Assembly (NCBI RefSeq): GCF_901000735.1 | Contig: NC_081541.1 | Span: forward strand, 5,821,021-5,885,020 | Direction of reading: 5' to 3' | DNA length: 64,000 nt | Source: Corylus avellana | Taxonomy: Eukaryota > Streptophyta > Magnoliopsida > Fagales > Betulaceae | Shown: positions 23,985-37,373 of the stretch, piece after piece | How the letters are laid out: each line of letters begins with the position of its first letter | Numbering within the stretch: the first letter of the stretch is position 1 | The notes under the pieces: generated by a model | Databases searched by the model: none | Told to the model about the DNA's origin: nothing | The model's input: only the letters and a program-made list of their open reading frames with translations | Translations under genes and position numbers: made by a program

Positions 23985-24285
23985 GACATGTTCCATGTTA
24001 TTACTGTATATTTTCTTTTTTCAATATCAAGGGCTTTAAATATGCAGATACAAGTACACGTCATTGCATGCTAGGATTGAGGCTTTTCTATGATGTGTGC
24101 AGATCTTCATGGAATGCTATGACACTTTCAACCTATATGCTAGATTCCCCTTGCCGGATTTTCCTCACTGCACTTCCAACCAGAAAGCACCGCAGTCTGT
24201 TTCACTTTCACCACACTAAGGGGGGAAGGAGATAGCCTGATGACTGGCCATCTTTTTGAAATTTCAAAACATTTCTAGAGAAACA

Positions 24286-27200
24286 TCATTGAGAAGTCTC
24301 ATCATTTCCCCCGCCTTGAGCTACAACTGCTTCATCCTGCGGCAACTTTGTTTCAAGATTTTCCTCTGGTAATAGTGAAACTTTATTTGAACCATCATCT
24401 GTCCTAGTATGCTTTTTTGACTCCTCATTTGGTTCCACAGTACTGCTATCTCCAGGTTCTTCTATATTTTCAACTTGGTGCTGTTTCTGACTTTCTGAAT
24501 TGGACAAAGGAAGGGGAGCACCACCCAACCCTTTGGAAAGACAAACATACCTAAAAACCAGTTGTTTGTAATTATTTAGCAGGTCTTCTACGTCATTAAC
24601 TGTTAGGTCACCGACGTGGGCAAACAAGTATGGATAATCCCGAAAGACTTGGCTCACCATATCCTCCTTCAGAAGCATAATTGCCCCTTTGTTCTCCAAA
24701 TCTGAGAGGGATGGAATTTTTGGCATTGATAACTGATCTTTTGCATATGGGGCCTCCTTACTTGTGGATTTTGTTTCAGACGATTTTGGCCGTAATATGG
24801 AGTCCCTATCCTTAACATGCAAAGACTGATGTTTAGGTTCCACAGATTCGGCTGCATTTCTGTCACTTTGATCAGACTGACCATCAAAATCAGTTGAAAG
24901 CCCAGAAAGAAGTGCTTGAGCAGATTCTATGTTCTTTTCAAACTCAGTTTCATCCATTGAAAGAGCCTTTGCATCAATGTTAGAGATGAAAGACTCGGCT
25001 GAGAGCATGTTTGTAAAAAAATACGCTGATTCTGCAACTAATCGAGACTGATTCCTGTACCTTTGAATATACAACAGATTTGAGTGCAGTTGTGGAGGGT
25101 TTGCCTGCACGATATCATTCATGTAATCTAGATATAACAATGTAAATGTCACATTTCAAGAGACATTAACCAAAACAAATCATACGAAGAATGGAAGCCA
25201 TTAGTTAGCAAAGCATTATCGATACTAAATCAGGCCTTGTGTCATTACAATAATTAGCACTCCCTCCCTTCCACCTCCTCTCCCCTGAAAAAGATAGGTG
25301 GAAGAGATGCAACCATTTCATGATTTCTACAACTTTTATCTCTCTTTAGTTTTAATTTTTAAATGCATGGCAGATATAAAGAATCCTATTACCAAAAAAA
25401 TCTGCAAGAAAAGGTACAAGTTACAAATCTATATATTTTGCTGGTTTAATGAGTAGTAAAATTCATACATGGAGAAAGTAAACATCAACAACAAGAATTA
25501 AAATATATATATATATATATATATATAAAATTGACAAATTAGCAATAATAGTACCAATACCACTGAATATCACAACATGGATTGGCTAACTTTTTATCCA
25601 TTTTTTTAAAATACGGTTTAATTTCTTAATTGTGGCTTTAGAAAGCATAGAAAACTTTCAAGGACACACACACACACATGCATGCACCAACACATATATA
25701 TCTATATATAGATATCATATATATTTAATTTCTTATCCCCATGTTCAAGTCCTACTTTCAAGATTTTACCATTTCCCATGTCAGGAGTCTCTGTACTTCA
25801 TAGTCAGTAAGCAACAGTAGACAAAGATTTTTTTTTCTTTTTTTAATGATTGACAGAGCATAGAAATTTTTTTAAGTACTTATTGAAAAAAATTTAGCCA
25901 TGAACACAATTACAGATATTGAAACCAACTCTTAAGATTTTCTTTTCTCTCTCTCTCTTTTTTTTTTTAATAACGCTTAAGATTTCAGGAATAAACCAAG
26001 TCATAATGGTATATATAATCTCACCTTTAGAGTAACATAAATCAGGACAGGAAGAAATTCATCAGCTCCAGGGGGATTCTCATTTGAAGCAATAGAAGCA
26101 TTATGCAGTAAGTTACTGATAACCTTGCAACAATTGAGGATACAGACAAGCTTGTCTCTTGGTGCCCTGTACATATTGATCTTCTGCAGTTCTTTCTGTG
26201 CAAGCTGCCAATACAGGATTAGAGATGCAGGTAAGACTTCAAATGAAAAATATCCCATAAATAAAACCAGTTTCACAACACTCCTTAAGTGTACGTGGAA
26301 GTGAACAGGAATAGAAACAATTTTGGTGTTCTTCCAAGGTATCCCACATTTCAAAGTGTGTTCCATCATGCACTTTTGTGAAAACCATCTTGTAACATTG
26401 TTTAAAAGTTCTTTGTCTCACGATTTCTAATTTGTTCTTGACCAGTGACATGACCTTGTATGTGTAATTCTTGGATAAAGTAAAATACCTAACTTTCACC
26501 TCTATAAAGAAAAGATACTTTATCTGCAATGAAGGATTGACTATCCCATGTAATGGATTCAACAGATTCCTATTCATGACCTGATCAACATGCCTTGTTG
26601 CTAAAAGATTCAGCCAACATGAGATTCAAGATATATATTCGGAGCAAGGTTTCATCAAAGAGTCAAAAATGAAAGGATCAATATGAAGCCAGTAATTCTG
26701 TTGAATTGGCAATACATGAGACTCGGCATGCCAATTGTGGAGACAACATGATTCCAAATGTTGATAGAAAACGCCAAAAATAGCAAGTTAGCAATGGAAT
26801 CATTGTCTCACTTTGGTACCCGCAAATTCACATTCCTATTGCTATTTAGTGCAATAAGAACATACAAAATAATTTTATCACATGAATCACACTTCACAAG
26901 CACTATTTTTTACGGGAGCAAGCTCCAAACGTTTCCTGTTGCTTTATTTGTTTTTTCTTGCTAAAGAAAAGCTCCTTACTTTAGCTAACCAAGCTCTACA
27001 ACACCTTGGGTTTCAGAAGACTGGAAATGTAGAGCCCTGGATGGAGTTTTTAACTAAAAAATTCTGAATCCATGATAACAGTCTTTTTTTTCTAAATATC
27101 TATCGTGGGCAATGGAATGAAAGCCCTTCATGAGAACTTTCCCTAAATATCCATTTGAAAGGACAGATGAATAGTTGAGCGGAGCCAGCTGAAGGAAGGG

Positions 27201-30200
27201 CACTAACAAAAGCAGGAGCTTTTTAAGCGTGCTCTGGAATCCCCTGCTCGAAGCTTCTTGGTCACAATAACACCTCTCTCCCTCCCCAAGAAAAAATCAA
27301 AAAAGAAACAGAAGAAAAAAATCTAATCTAGGTCAATCAAGCTCTGGATTGAGGCAGTTAAGTACGAAAATTGTAGGCAGTCAAAAAATCCAAAGAAATG
27401 TGACAGTTTGCGGGAGAAATGGAGCTTTAGTGCCTCAACTGAAATGCAACTATATGGTTGTCAGCTGCATGCATATACAACTTTAGTACAACCAATATAG
27501 CAGTCACAGTCGATGGCCAAAGATGGAAACCATTATGCTCTTAGGAAGCATGATTGATTCATCTACTCATTTTAAAAATAATTACCCAAAACCAATTTTC
27601 AAATTCCTAGTTAGATATAGAACTAACACTGAACTAGACTTTTATTTGAGAAAAGAAAATGATCACCTCTAGGAGGAGGGGAGGAGGAATCCAGGACATA
27701 GCATCATGGACAAAACCGAGAGAGAGAGTGAGAATATATCACGTAGAACCTCTACTTACTAGCCATGATGTTTCATTTTGAAAGGTTGGTTTGATATCCA
27801 AATTTTCAGGTTGAATGAATTGTTGAATCAAAGACATCTTCTCATAAAGTTGGTCATCAAGTTTTACGTCATCTGAATGTGAAGCAAATACACGAGTAAA
27901 TAACTTTGTCATGACATACTTCTCCAGTCCCTGTATTTGAAAGAAAGCACAAGATAAAAGAAATCAGTATATACAGAAGTATGATCCATAAACAGCACAT
28001 ATTACAAAGAGAAAAACACCCAAAAAGGAAATGAAAACAATAAAATTACCAAAACTAAAAAGAAAAATCATCCAAACAAATGCTATACAAGGCAAGAAGT
28101 ATGAAGTACCCAGCTTTTTGCTACTTTTAAAGATATAAAATAAAAGTGAATGGTGCATGCATGATCTCATAAATATTTGTACCAACAAAAGGAAAATATT
28201 AACCATTTGGCCAATAATAGGCCTAAAGCATTATAGGGTATGTCTGGTAAAGTTTTTAAGAACACTTTAGTTTTCAGACACTCTTCTCAGAGAAGTGTAT
28301 GAGAAATCTCCTCCAACAGTGTTTGGTTGTCTGATAAATTTTTCGACCGTTTAAAGAACACTATAGCCACTTTCTCCCTGCAAACCAGAGCCAATAAGAC
28401 CAACCATTGCCTAACCTATATAGCCTATACGGTTGCAGCTGAAGAGAATAAACACTCATGATTAATACTTCAACGATCACCACCATACTTAATAAATCCT
28501 CATCCACTCCTGCTATCTCACTTTCAACAACTGTCTCCTCTAAGCACTCCTTAAAGCCAAGCTCAAGTGCCCACCACAACCATGCATGAGCGGACCTCAA
28601 ACCCACGACAAGTGCTTGAATGCGCTCCAAATCCCAGGTGATCTACCCTGCCACCATAGCTGGGCATGACCTAACTGCGGTGGCTAGGTTACCAAGCCAC
28701 AATAGCTGGGCATTGCTGGGGCTATTTTTTTAATGTTTTTTTCAATATTCGAACAAAATAACATCATTTCAGATCATTTTCGTTGATATCATAATCCATC
28801 TCAAAGACACTGTTCTCCAAGTACCAAAGATAAGCTTGTGTAGTATGCTTTTTTGATAAGCTAAAGAGAGAGAAAACAAAAAACAAAGAAGGTAGATAAG
28901 AGAAAAGAACTGAGGTCAGTTCTGAACTAGTTATGGATTTAAGAATCTTCTCTAGTTATCAAAGAAAGATTCCTAGGGTATATATTAGGTTCACTGGGCC
29001 ACACCCTCTTCCTATGCTACTTACTAATTGGTGGCACCATAGAGTAAAGATATTAAGATATCAAGGGTCATACTTTTTTTTTGATAAGTGAAATGTCATA
29101 CTTTGTAGACAATACCCTTTGCAAATATGGCAAATCCCCGTGGAGAAAAGAAACATAGGATTTTCAATGGGTCAAAACTGATGATAAACTTTCAGAAAAT
29201 GCAATTTATTTCTCCATATTGGATTTTCGTGGGGTCAAAATTGATGCTGAGCTTTCAGATAATGCAATTTATTTTCTTTTTTGATAGTTAGATTTGAACC
29301 TGACCCTGACCCAACACCTAGGAGCCTGGTAATGCAGCTTTAGCTCGGTGGTTTTGACAGAGGTTTAGTATCCATATCTTTATGATTCTGCATATCTCCA
29401 TTGTACACTTATTGATTTCAAGAGTTCTATTAGACTCATTAAATAAGTCACTTTCAGAAGATCATTGGAGTCATACCACAAAGAACAACAGAAGTCAGAA
29501 GTTATTTTTTGATAAGTAACTTAAGTCAGAAATTATGTACAGAGTTGTAATGCCTTTGTTCTCTCATTCACTCAACTCCTATTTCCCCTTCCCTTCAGCC
29601 TTTCTTTCTTCATCATTTATACAGAAATATATTTCAAAGCAATACTTGTAGACAATGCCTGAAATATTATGGGTTGTGCCCCTATGCCACCAGGTGGATT
29701 GCTTACATCAAATGGTGTAGAATCAAGAGGGTGGCAGTCAATGAAAAATTCTGTTTTCCTCTACACTGTTGTCCCTTAGAAAGGAAAAGAACATACGGGT
29801 AATTAGGAGGCTAAATCAGCAGTGAATGTTAGGGAAATTGCTTATTAGTTTGAGAACTTTCAGAACTCATTTATTTTAAGACTTTCATAAACTTAAATTA
29901 ATGCTTTTTGTCTTCTCTCTCTTTTCTTTTTTAATAAGTATCTACATGTTAGTTTCATTAATATCCCTTCAAACTGACACTTTGACAGAAAAACAAAAGT
30001 TGAAGGTCTCAATAGTCAATCTTCTTTCATGATATCACCACAACAACTACAAGAACTTCTCGGTGGAATCCCCGGGGCCGGGAGGACCAAAATAAGTGTT
30101 GGGGTTATCCCACATCGGTTGTGGAAGAGGCTGGTGGTCACTTTATAAGTGTGAGGGAAAGCCTCACCTCTTAAGCTGACTTTTGAGGTTGAGAGAAGCC

Positions 30201-32218
30201 TAAGACCACCCAACACTGGTATCAGAACCCAGATTTATCAACAAGTCTCGGCCCAACAGTCCACAGGAGAAACGGGTTGTCGCTGCTTTGGCCCAGGGTC
30301 CGATGTGTGAAAGAGAGATTGTTGGAGTTATCTCACATCGGTTGTGGAATAGGCTAGTGGTCACTTTATAAGTGTGAGGAAAAACATCACCTCTTGAGTT
30401 AGCTTTTGGGGTTAAGAGAGGCCCAAGACCACCTAACAATAAGAATTGTTCTCCGGTCCTTTTGATAAAGATTCTAGGACCTAATATTCCATGATATAGT
30501 ACATTGTTATATTTTGTATACCTTTTCATTGACCTATGAATAATGCAATTCTATAATAAAGTCGCACAAAGAAAAGAGATATTCACAATAGAAAATCATA
30601 ATAACACGACCATTTTTTTTTTTTTTTGATAAGTAATGTTGTATAGAAAACGCACAGAGGGGCGCAACCCTAGTACACAGGAAGTAGACAAGAGGACGCC
30701 TAAGTAGAACTAGAAAAGAGAAAAAGAAAATCAGAGAAACTAATCACTAAAGGAGCAAGCCAAGCAGTCGTCCAACTGAAAAGAGTAGTAAAAAAGAAGT
30801 GCAAAAGATCCTCCAAATTCCTTTCGGAATCCTCGAAGAATCTCCCATTTCACTCAGTCCATAAGCACCACATGATGCACAGCGGGGCCATTTTCCAAAC
30901 CACGGCCCTTCGAGAACGACCACCCCTCATAATAACACAACCATCCTATAAATAGATGCAAATACAAGGTAAATGTCTGAGTAACTCACTTCACCAGCAC
31001 TCTCCAGCTCCTCAGCTGAGCAACCAACCCAAAGTGGATGAGCCCTGAAAGCTGATTCCATTTTGGCAAGGAACTCCTGTACCGCTGCACTGTCCTTCTC
31101 TGGATCGGGAGCATTGTTTGAAAATGAGACAATAAAACTGCCATATGGAAGACATCACATTCAAAACCTTGCACATGATTGTTTTGTAAAGAGAAAATTA
31201 TTATTATGGCAACTCTTCTACGGAAAGGGTATCATGATTTTCAGTTATGAGCTCCTATCTGCTCTGTCTGATGAGTCACAACACCTTATAGCACCTCCAA
31301 CAAGGTTAAGTAAAATACCTAGTCATGAGAGAAGAGAGAAGGAAGAGAGAAAATATTAAACAAATGATCCAGTGTTCTTTTGCCATTCACTGTAGCACCA
31401 AATGTATTTTAGCTAGCCTATGCTGGAGGTGAAAAGGGGGCAATATTAGCTGAATTTAGCTAATATGGACATTTTACATAATTTGCTAAAGATGCTCTTA
31501 GAATTGAACATTATTTGTCAAGTAATCTACTTTTCACGCTCATTTCACATCAGCAGATGTTTTAAGTGATGTCTCATGTCACCCACTTAAAACAAAAAAG
31601 AAAAGAAAAGCCACTTAACAGTGATGTCACCCACTTAAAACAAAAAAGAAAAGAAAAGCCACTTAAAACACGTTAAGTCAACCATTGTGACATGGGTATA
31701 AATTTTCCTTTGACTATGGACTGCTGCTAGGATACAGCTTTTAAAATGGGGACTGCCACTAGGTAATTCACATTGAACTTGCTAGGTTTACAAATTGACA
31801 TGACAATCTACCCTGCGTGATACTCATTGTGGATTGACATCAAAGTTGTAAGAGGTTGTAGTAAAAGTTACAGTAGGCAAGCATTTTCCTTCAATTTATG
31901 AAATCAAAATTATCTAACTTTGCACTACTACAAGCAAGAAAAAGTAGTTCCCAAACATTTCCTAAATTATTTGGCAGAATTGCGATAAGTAAATAGAAAT
32001 ATCTGTTGTTCTTGTTTTGGAAAAAACACGATAATTGCAAGAACTTAGCAGTCAATATATAGGGGAATTAGGAAAATTGAAGGATTCAATTTGGAAACTG
32101 TATCGATCATATGATAAATGCAGTACCTTTTGATGGATTTGACGAGATCGGCAGCGGAGGGTTGTCGCATGCGCTCCAGAAAGTCGTGCAAACCCAGGAA
32201 GACGTCAGCGTTCTCCAT
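24286..32218 (-). CDS. VPS9A: VPS9a-type Rab5 guanine-nucleotide exchange factor, copy B
   Basis: Five coding exons: 32127-32218, 30990-31137, 27760-27930, 26025-26204 and 24286-25104. Exon lengths match copy A except the last, which is 21 bp shorter; the product is 469 aa. Splice sites and phases are intact, and catalytic D185 and Y225 are kept. Visible differences from copy A are few: FIVSF for FIVLF in exon 2, MYRAPRD for MYKAPRD in exon 4, LLPEENLETKLPQ for [13 protein letters not shown], and one EAVVAQG unit instead of two near the C-terminus. The upstream 64-bp repeat pair is retained, so promoter-proximal sequence was duplicated too. Function is as for copy A. Open frames in both copies suggest both are expressed, which is inference. 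Confidence 0.95.
29077..29094 (-). mobile_element. Ultra-short L1 tail insertion (18 nt), copy B only
   Basis: TTTTTTGATAAGTGAAAT between perfect 10-bp repeats GTCATACTTT (29067-29076 and 29095-29104). Reverse-complemented it ends CACTTATCAAAAAA, the L1 3' terminus seen elsewhere in the window. The matching intron position in copy A (about 14214) lacks it. Confidence 0.75.
30097..30438 (+). mobile_element. TRIM retrotransposon, copy B
   Basis: Same element and insertion site as 15222-15563. LTRs 30097-30215 and 30320-30438; target duplication ATAAG at 30092-30096 and 30439-30443. The primer-binding site has one change (TGGTATCAGAACC). The insertion therefore predates the segmental duplication. 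Confidence 0.95.
30614..30926 (-). mobile_element. 5'-truncated LINE-1, copy B
   Basis: Counterpart of 15738-16049, with target duplication 30596-30613 and 30927-30944 (one mismatch here). Its 3' end reads TTACTTATCAAAAA on the minus strand, the terminus found in the ultra-short insertions. Confidence 0.85.
31289..31497. mobile_element. MITE, TSD TTA, copy B
   Basis: Counterpart of 16413-16621, 209 bp, flanked by TTA at 31286-31288 and 31498-31500. Confidence 0.85.
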
Positions 32219-32578
32219 CACCCACCACCGTCCGATAGTATCAAAATTTTGAGCTTCCCAGTAGAATGAAGAGACCCCGCAGTAATGGAGTAGCTTTGAA
32301 TACTAAAACGATGTTTTTTATTATCCTTTTTCGGTGTTTTGTTTTTAAAAGAATTGCAAGGGCCCAGCCCAAGGCCTGCCTAGAAATGGCCGGGTGGCTG
32401 CCTTTGCTTTTGAAAGAATTGCTTTGGCCCAGCCCAAGACCTGCCTTGAAATGGCCGGGTGGCTGCCTATAATTGCTAAGGCCCAACCTCAAACTACCTA
32501 TCTTTGGTTTTTTCTTTTACATTTTTTTCTTTGTTTTTTTTTTACTTGATGTGACAGTTTGTTGCTGCTGATTCAAAA

Positions 32579-33059
32579 TGTACACATGTCAAAATTTTAT
32601 TGGATTTGATGTCGCCATCAACCTACATGTCATTGTTCATCACTAAACAATTTAATAGAGTCAGTGATTTTATAATGATTCATACCTTGATTTGATGAAT
32701 TTTAAATTGTAGGGAGAGATTTGATACAAGAAAAAAATATAAAGGGAAAAATATAATTTCCCTACTTAATTGTGAAATTTCAATTTTTTCTCTCAATTTT
32801 TAAATTCTAATTTTAATTACTTTAAGTTTTTCATATTTTTTTATTGAGATATGTTATACATTATCTTCTGATTCTTCTCCCATCCTTCCACTTTTCAAAA
32901 TTACTATTAGATCTGGGGGCTTATATGTAGGATTCACATGGCTTACATATTCAATGGTGATTTTAAAAAATAGGAGGATGAGAAAAAAAAAACTAATAGA
33001 TGAAATGAAGCATTTTCATTTTATTTATTTATTTATTTCACTACTCCCGCAAGTTTATC
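32579..33059. other. Spacer of unit 2, no gene seen
   Basis: About 480 bp of AT-rich sequence that replaces the 5.3-kb spacer 17673-23019 of unit 1. I see no similarity between the two. Confidence 0.5.
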
Positions 33060-34212
33060 TTATATTTAAACTTCATTTCTCTAATTTGTCACGCATGTCA
33101 AATTATGAAAAAGAGTAATTTTAAAAGTCTTCTTATGTCCTTCTAATGTCTTCAAAAATAATGTAATTTTTAAAATTACCATTTAATCAAGCTTTATCGA
33201 CTTGGCAATAATATAATCTAATAATCTTGATCTATGTCTGTCCAATATTGGCTACAACAAAAAACAGTCCCAAACGTGTATTATTATTATTTTTTTCTAA
33301 GCAAATTACAAACAAAGGGAATGGTTGTATAGGGGATCCTTCCCACTATTGATCCTAATAGAAGAGAAGATGGAGTAGTATTAAAAATGCTTCAAAACAC
33401 AAGATTAATAGCGACCCACTTGGCAAGATAGCCAAATTTTGCCCAATTTGGTTCTATTTTTAAAATTGTTAAGGCTCTATCCAATAAACAATTTTGGCCC
33501 TATTTTAAATGTTTTTTTGGGCCATACTCATTAAGTTTTTTTTATTTTTGGCCCTTACTTTCAAATGTCTATTTTTTTGGCCCTTACGAGAGTCTTTAGT
33601 TCATAATAATAATAATAACAAAAAAAAAATAAATAAAACCAATATATATAAAATAAAAAATTATAAATAACCGAAGAAAAAAAAAATGGCTGGGCCTTTC
33701 CCATAAAATTTCTTGGTTTTGTCAATTGGTGCGCACGTGGGCCAAACGTGTATTTAAGTCTCACGTATAACCCCTTTTCATCCTTACAATAAAAAATTAA
33801 AAAAAAAAAAAGAAAAGAAAGTGTGATGGAAAGCAGGGAATCCCATCAAACTTCGAAACATAAGCTGAAAGGGATTTTCATCACAAAACTAGAAAGCAAT
33901 GCGATTTTTGATTTTCACTACAGAAGAAACATCAGTACAAAGAACCAACAACTAATAGCAATTTGCTCCTACTCATGGGGCTACTCACTGAGCATAGTGT
34001 GCATATGAGACCCATCCCATGATGTTACATTTTAATCCTTAGGGAAAAAAAAAAACTATTTAAGAATACAGAGATTGTGTACAAATGAACAGCTTCCATA
34101 TAACTTTTTGACCACATCTTGCTCACCAGCACTTACATGGCTGAAGTTGTGTATCATAGATATATCCACAACTTTCATCATTTTAATGCCCTAAGCTGCC
34201 TCTCACTGAAAA
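33060..34212 (-). repeat. 3' flank of GT31, source copy of the duplicated fragment
   Basis: Matches 23020-23984. Homology ends at AAAA 34209-34212, 53 bp past the GT31 stop codon, so the duplication breakpoint lies in the likely 3' UTR. It contains about 290 bp (near 33430-33720) with repeated TTTTTGGCCCT motifs not present in the other copy. Confidence 0.85.
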
Positions 34213-34265
34213 TTTTTCAGAATCCTTGTCTGCTTAAGGAAGATCCTCCTCACCCTTAAATTGAT

Positions 34266-37200
34266 TCAATACAAAGCGCTCCAAACAGCTCCATCCCCTT
34301 CACCACACTTTGAATGAACATACTTGATCTTCTCCACCGATTTGCAGATTCCACTGCAGCTCCAATCAAATGATGCAATGCAAACATTGCCTGCCTGTGC
34401 CTTCCACTCACAATCTGCAGCAATTGATAATTAATGTCAGTTGAAGAGAACTTACATCAAATGTTAAAAGTAAACCCATATCAGGCTGTATATGGTATTG
34501 ACAATCTTGGTTTTCTAGTGGTGTATCATCTAGTAGCAGTAAACTTGTGCTACACATCTATATTAGTACCTGAAAATTTAGCTTTTTTCTTTTTGCAAGT
34601 TTTTTTTTTTTTTTCTCAGTTACCAAACAGAAAGTTTGTATATTTTCTTTCTAAATTACAAGTCTTTTCAAAGCAGTACCTGGAGGGGTCCCGCAGCACA
34701 TATTGCGGTCATCAATGTGCTCAACTTCAAGACCAATAAACCACGAGCCAAGTGACACATCTTCATTGGCATACTTATGCAATATAGCCCTGCAATCACA
34801 ACCACCACCAACCACAACTTTATGTGTGTCTCATAAAGAAGAATATTTGTATGTGCAAATGTTTCAAATCCAAAAGCTGCCACATCCAAAAAGTCTTGCT
34901 GGTTCCAGGAAAATATGGACCCATACACCATTCTCTTTGGACAAAATTTCAGCGCTCTTCTCAAATCAGTTTGATTTTGATCCAAGTCAAAGTTTTTCAA
35001 CACCAAAACTTTTGGTCAATTTCAACTAAGGCACCTTATTCCAAAGTTTTAATGAAATTTGCAGAATATCTTTTTGACCTGGGCAAAGACCAAAGATGGT
35101 GCCAAAATTATGGTAGCTCACAGCCTCACAGGGTAGCAAATTAGGCTACTTCATAAGAAAAAACTTACTGGTTGATAGAAATGTATGTGGCTAGATCCTT
35201 TGAGATTGCATATATCTGCCCAGTTGCATGTCGGAAGTATTTATTCCCCTCTTCTCCAAATTTCCAGTACTCTGGCTCATGATACTTGACATCCCTAGAG
35301 AACAAAGGAACTTAATTAAAATGCTAATATAACACTAGAGAGATAGGGCAGAAAGCAAATAAAATAGTAACATTTTGATTATCATCAACACATAAGATTC
35401 AGGAGAATTACATTCGAGAAAGAACCGGTCCAGATTTCATACACCCAATGTAGACTCTAGGTTTTGAACGGTGACGGGCAAGAGTCGTAGCTAGCATACC
35501 TACAAAAACAAGACATGTAAGAAACTCAACCATAGTGATAATAATGCAACAAGATGACAACAAAAATAAAAGAAGTTAAGAGGCTGTGCATACCCAAATT
35601 GACATGGACATCATCATCCACCTTGATATAGAAGTCCGCATCCCATGTTGCCACCGCACTGGCAAAGAACATTTTTGTTTTTGCAGACAACTCATGATAC
35701 CCTTCAACGTGCTCCTACAAGATAATTGCACATATTGAAAATTTGGTACCATTTTCCTTGAAGAGTGTTTTCGATGTTTAGATAAACATAACTTTCTTAC
35801 CAGCCTAATAAAGTCTTTGTGCAGAGCTTCTTCTGAATCAATAGCTCGATCTAAGATGCTGTTGGATGTTGCACTGAACCAATCATGCAGATATCAGTCA
35901 GCTCAATTTCATTTAAAGCAACATTATATGATTTAGCTGTCAATTTCAATATCTTATTGTCATATATGTAATAATATGAGACAAAAGAGATGTACAATTG
36001 CAATTACTTTTAGGGATTATCTAATAGTCATATCCAGAAGAATGAATTTTGCTTCAGTAGAAGCCTGAAATTAGTTTTGAAATCATCCTTCTCTTTCAAC
36101 ATATTTGTCTATTCTCCATAATCATATCCCTTTTCATTGAAAATACTAACAATGACAAGCATGAGCCCAACTGACACCATAAGATCATTGCATACAAAAC
36201 AGGGATTCTATAAATAAATTCCGACCATAATTTCTGACATCTAAATCTAAATATTGACTTTATATCCTAAAACGTCAACAGATCAAAAAGAACCAGGGAC
36301 AGGCAATTTACCTGTGGCCAATCATGAACCGTATCACGATTCCCTTCTCCTGCTCCAATTGGACAAGCTTTTCACCTACAAAAACACAGCTTAACATTCT
36401 TAACAAACAAACCCCACATCCATAATAAGACCAAACAATGAAACATACAAAGAACAAATGTGAATTTACCTTGCGGCATCCAAGTCTCTCTCACCGAATC
36501 ACGTCGCTTCCTACTACTGAAAGCAGTGTTGATTCCAATGACCATGAACACTTTCTTCCTCTCAGTGGGAAACGAAGAGGTGGAAGCAGAGCCTTCGGGG
36601 ATCCCCATTTCCCGAGAATTCCGAGTCGCCGATAACCCGATATTCAGCATCGATATCTGCTTGTCTAGGGATCTGGACACACCTCCAAAACTCCAAATTA
36701 TTAGAAAATTAGCTTGAAACTTAGAGAATTGTGGCAGAAAACACAAAGAATTCTGAGAAACTCACTGAAGTGCTTCCTGGGTTCTGTAAACTCTCTCCGT
36801 TACATCGCTATCCGCTGCTGGTTTCTGGGAAAACAATGAAAATTCAATACCCAATAGAAAGGAAAAAATAAATTTTCAAATTTCGACCATTTTTTGAGCA
36901 TCAACAAAAATTATATATACGTACCGTTTTGGTTGCAAAATCGTCGGTGGAAACAGCTAGCAACTCTTGCTCCTGTCGCCGCCGGTGCATGAGCTGACCG
37001 TTAGATTCCGGTGGGGCCCACGTCCTGAGAAACAACGATCCAACACCAAAACGGTGCATGAGCTGACCGTTAGATTCCGGTGGGGCCCACGTCCTGAGAA
37101 ACAACGATCCAACACCAAAACAATCTCGTCAGCTAGCTTCGAAAACACCCCAATATCAAACCCAAAACGAAAAAAGAAAAACAAATTTCCTACAATTCCA

Positions 37201-37373
37201 ATCAATCAAAAGTTTTCCAACAAAGGAAATGCACGGACACAGGCCGAAGAGAAAAAAGAACAAAAACGGGACCTGCCGCTGATGAGAATGCCAATAAGGA
37301 AGGAAAAGGCGCAGAAAACGGGAATCCATTGGGCGGAGATTTTTCCAGCGCTCCGGTTCTTCATTTTCTGCAT
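34266..37373 (-). CDS. GT31 beta-1,3-galactosyltransferase (B3GALT type)
   Basis: Eleven exons: 37273-37373, 36925-37024, 36766-36824, 36470-36672, 36312-36375, 35801-35873, 35594-35714, 35412-35499, 35169-35294, 34680-34789 and 34266-34414, giving 397 aa, as usual for the family. Type II Golgi membrane protein: short basic N-terminus ([11 protein letters not shown]), membrane anchor about residues 16-31, stem, then the GT31 domain opening with [20 protein letters not shown]. The metal-binding motif is VDDDVHVNL (DDD at 233-235); downstream are [29 protein letters not shown] and a Cys-rich C-terminus. The enzyme would transfer galactose from UDP-Gal onto glycans, plausibly arabinogalactan or N-glycans; the acceptor cannot be told. 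Start: ATG at 37373 or, three codons on, at 37364. Exon 2 has a duplicated splice acceptor. Confidence 0.95.
36957..37113 (-). repeat. 69-bp tandem duplication spanning the GT31 intron 1 acceptor and exon 2 start
   Basis: The segment from GTGCATGAGCTGACCG through CAACACCAAAAC occurs twice in tandem (starts near 36985 and 37054). Each copy carries TTGTTTCTCAG|G on the gene strand, so acceptors exist at 37025-37026 and 37094-37095. The 69 bp is 23 codons with no stop, and exon 2 reads in frame from either acceptor. Confidence 0.9.

Larger units (their letters stand above)
23981..32578. repeat. Segmental duplication, VPS9 part of unit 2
   Basis: Counterpart of 8747-17672. Homology ends near 32578, just upstream of the VPS9 64-bp tandem repeat, after TGCTGATTCAAAA. 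Confidence 0.9.
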
